Position numbers and translations under genes: made by a program. The notes beneath the pieces are model-generated. The model saw only the letters and a program-made list of their open reading frames with translations, did no database searches and was not told where the DNA came from. A DNA stretch of 64,000 nucleotides from Tabrizicola fusiformis. GTDB lineage: Bacteria; Pseudomonadota; Alphaproteobacteria; Rhodobacterales; Rhodobacteraceae. Of the stretch, positions 63,153 to 64,000 are shown piece by piece. Within the stretch, counting starts at the first letter, position 1, and each line of letters begins with the position of its first letter. The stretch covers positions 124,001-188,000 of the forward strand of contig NZ_JABUHN010000001.1 of NCBI RefSeq assembly GCF_013328815.1, read 5' to 3'.

Positions 63153-64000
63153 ATGGGGCGGGCAAGCCTTGGCAATCGGCTGGCGATGTGGCGTGCGCTT
63201 CGGGCGCGGGCCGCGACGGGCTTTGTCTCGCAGCCCGAGCCGCGTTCGATCGGGTTGCACGCCCGGGGGCGGCAGTTGCTGGCGGGGAATTTCCTGTTCG
63301 CTGGCCCGCTGGTCGAGGCGCCGGGACTTTCGATCTGGGACGTGGCGAGCGTCGAGCCGGGATTTCTCGACGGTGCGCATGGTTTTGCCTGGCTGGACGA
63401 TCTGGCCGCGGTGGGGGATGCGGCGGCGCGGGCGCGGGCGCAGGATTGGCTCTGGCAATGGATCGCGCGCTATGGGCAGGGGCAGGGGCCGGGCTGGACC
63501 CCCGATCTGACCGGGCGGCGGCTGATCCGCTGGATCAACCATGCATTGTTTCTGCTGACGGCGCGCGACCGCGCGGCCAGCGACCTGTTCTATCGCCAGC
63601 TCGCGGCGCAGACGTTGTTTCTGTCGCGGCGCTGGTCCCATGCCGCGCCCGGTCTGCCGCGGATCGAGGCGCTGACCGGGCTGGTTTCCGCGACGCTGGC
63701 CCTGACCGGGATGGAGGCGCTTGCCGCTCCGGCGATTGCCGCGCTGGCCGAGCATTGCGGGCGGGAGGTGGATGGCGAGGGCGGCATTCCCACCCGCAAC
63801 CCCGAGGAATTGCTCGAGGTGTTCACCTTGCTGACCTGGGCCGAGACGGCTCTGTCGGAAACCGGGCGGCTTCCGCCCTCGTCGCTGCTGGCGGCGCTGG
63901 AGCGGATGGCGCCGGCGCTGCGCCTGCTGCGTCATGCCGATGGCGGGCTGGCGCGGTTTCATGGCGGCGGGCGGGGGGCCGAAGGGCGGCTGGAACAGGC
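63153..64000 (+). CDS. Heparinase II/III-family protein (5' part; runs off window)
   Basis: About 282 residues are seen. RSIGLHARGRQLLAGNFLFAGPLVEAPG is the usual N-terminal hallmark in this group, and the helical GRRLIRWINHALFLLTARD follows. The catalytic beta-sandwich part lies past the window end. The start is not firm: ATG 63153 fits the family length, ATG 63099 would add 18 residues, and neither has a good ribosome site. Members are linked to uronate-glycan breakdown. Confidence 0.8.
   Translation, partial: MGRASLGNRLAMWRALRARAATGFVSQPEPRSIGLHARGRQLLAGNFLFAGPLVEAPGLSIWDVASVEPGFLDGAHGFAWLDDLAAVGDAAARARAQDWLWQWIARYGQGQGPGWTPDLTGRRLIRWINHALFLLTARDRAASDLFYRQLAAQTLFLSRRWSHAAPGLPRIEALTGLVSATLALTGMEALAAPAIAALAEHCGREVDGEGGIPTRNPEELLEVFTLLTWAETALSETGRLPPSSLLAALERMAPALRLLRHADGGLARFHGGGRGAEGRLEQ

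Noticed and set aside
59694-63962. A 1422-codon open frame on the minus strand
   Set aside because: Only its last ~295 codons look like a protein (SGNH family). The rest is antisense to the two saccharopine dehydrogenase genes and the heparinase-like gene and is rich in His, Arg, Gln and Pro, as expected for a GC-rich shadow frame.

Overview
The window is a high-GC, gene-dense chromosomal segment from an alphaproteobacterium, most likely a member of the Rhodobacterales (Rhodobacter/Paracoccus-like). The reasons are the 16-strand-like porin with a short mature chain, the leuS-lptE-holA and dapF-mtaB / accD-folC blocks, MtaB and DUF3576 proteins of alphaproteobacterial type, a likely Irr iron-control box, and GC-rich hairpin repeats scattered between genes. 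No rRNA, CRISPR array, prophage or insertion sequence was seen. Nearly everything is coding; only one gap exceeds 300 bases (31087-31458).

1-12.7 kb is an accessory catabolic island. A YheO/DauR-type regulator diverges from an operon of M20 amidohydrolase, OCD-family reductase (EutC/BhcD-like) and serine/threonine dehydratase-like enzyme (EutB/BhcB-like). Converging on it is a minus-strand operon with a PLP C-S lyase, a NikA/DppA-like binding protein, two permeases (one frameshifted), two ATPases and an amidase; a LysR regulator diverges from its head. Together they look like uptake plus deacylation, dehydration and reduction of an amino-acid-derived amide. 12.8-20.1 kb is housekeeping: two tRNA-Lys genes (TTT, CTT), dapF-mtaB, accD-folC, a NYN/LOTUS protein and an ArnT-like glycosyltransferase.

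20.1-28.7 kb begins with a TetR regulator and a small secreted protein, preceded by three copies of a TetR-like operator. A plus-strand run follows: mbfA with an Irr-like box, an iodotyrosine-deiodinase-like flavoprotein, an AEC carrier, S-formylglutathione hydrolase, a CAP-domain protein, a DUF188 protein, a DMT exporter, two tandem HAD paralogues and a second OCD-family protein. 28.7-31.1 kb holds pxpABC (5-oxoprolinase). 31.5-32.5 kb is a WecA-type transferase. 32.6-40.6 kb is a polyamine uptake operon (potD-A-B-C plus an aminobutyraldehyde-type dehydrogenase) behind a LysR gene, a GAF protein and an HPP/CBS membrane protein.

40.7-49.6 kb is core again: holA, lptE, leuS, a DUF3576 lipoprotein, a TPR-sulfotransferase, a highly expressed porin with its terminator, and the YggS protein. 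49.6-53.1 kb joins a GH13 amylosucrase-like enzyme, an L,D-transpeptidase and GTP cyclohydrolase II. 53.2-56.4 kb has an OmpR-type response regulator, an MFS exporter and exonuclease III. Two sibling candidate small RNAs flank the MFS gene: each has a hairpin, an exposed CACCTCCCTG anti-Shine-Dalgarno segment and an intrinsic terminator. 56.4-60.6 kb is a surface-polysaccharide-like set (GT2, SGNH-glycosidase fusion, SGNH paralogue). 60.7-62.9 kb encodes two saccharopine dehydrogenases, and the window ends inside a heparinase II/III-like gene.

Intergenic repeats recur: a 24-28 bp perfect palindrome (2 copies), a CATCTTGGC/AAATATCCCGGGG element with an attached GC hairpin (3 copies), and AT-rich head-to-tail hairpins after genes (2 pairs and 1 single). 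Coordinates and starts were read by eye; functional names rest on remembered family motifs, not on searches.
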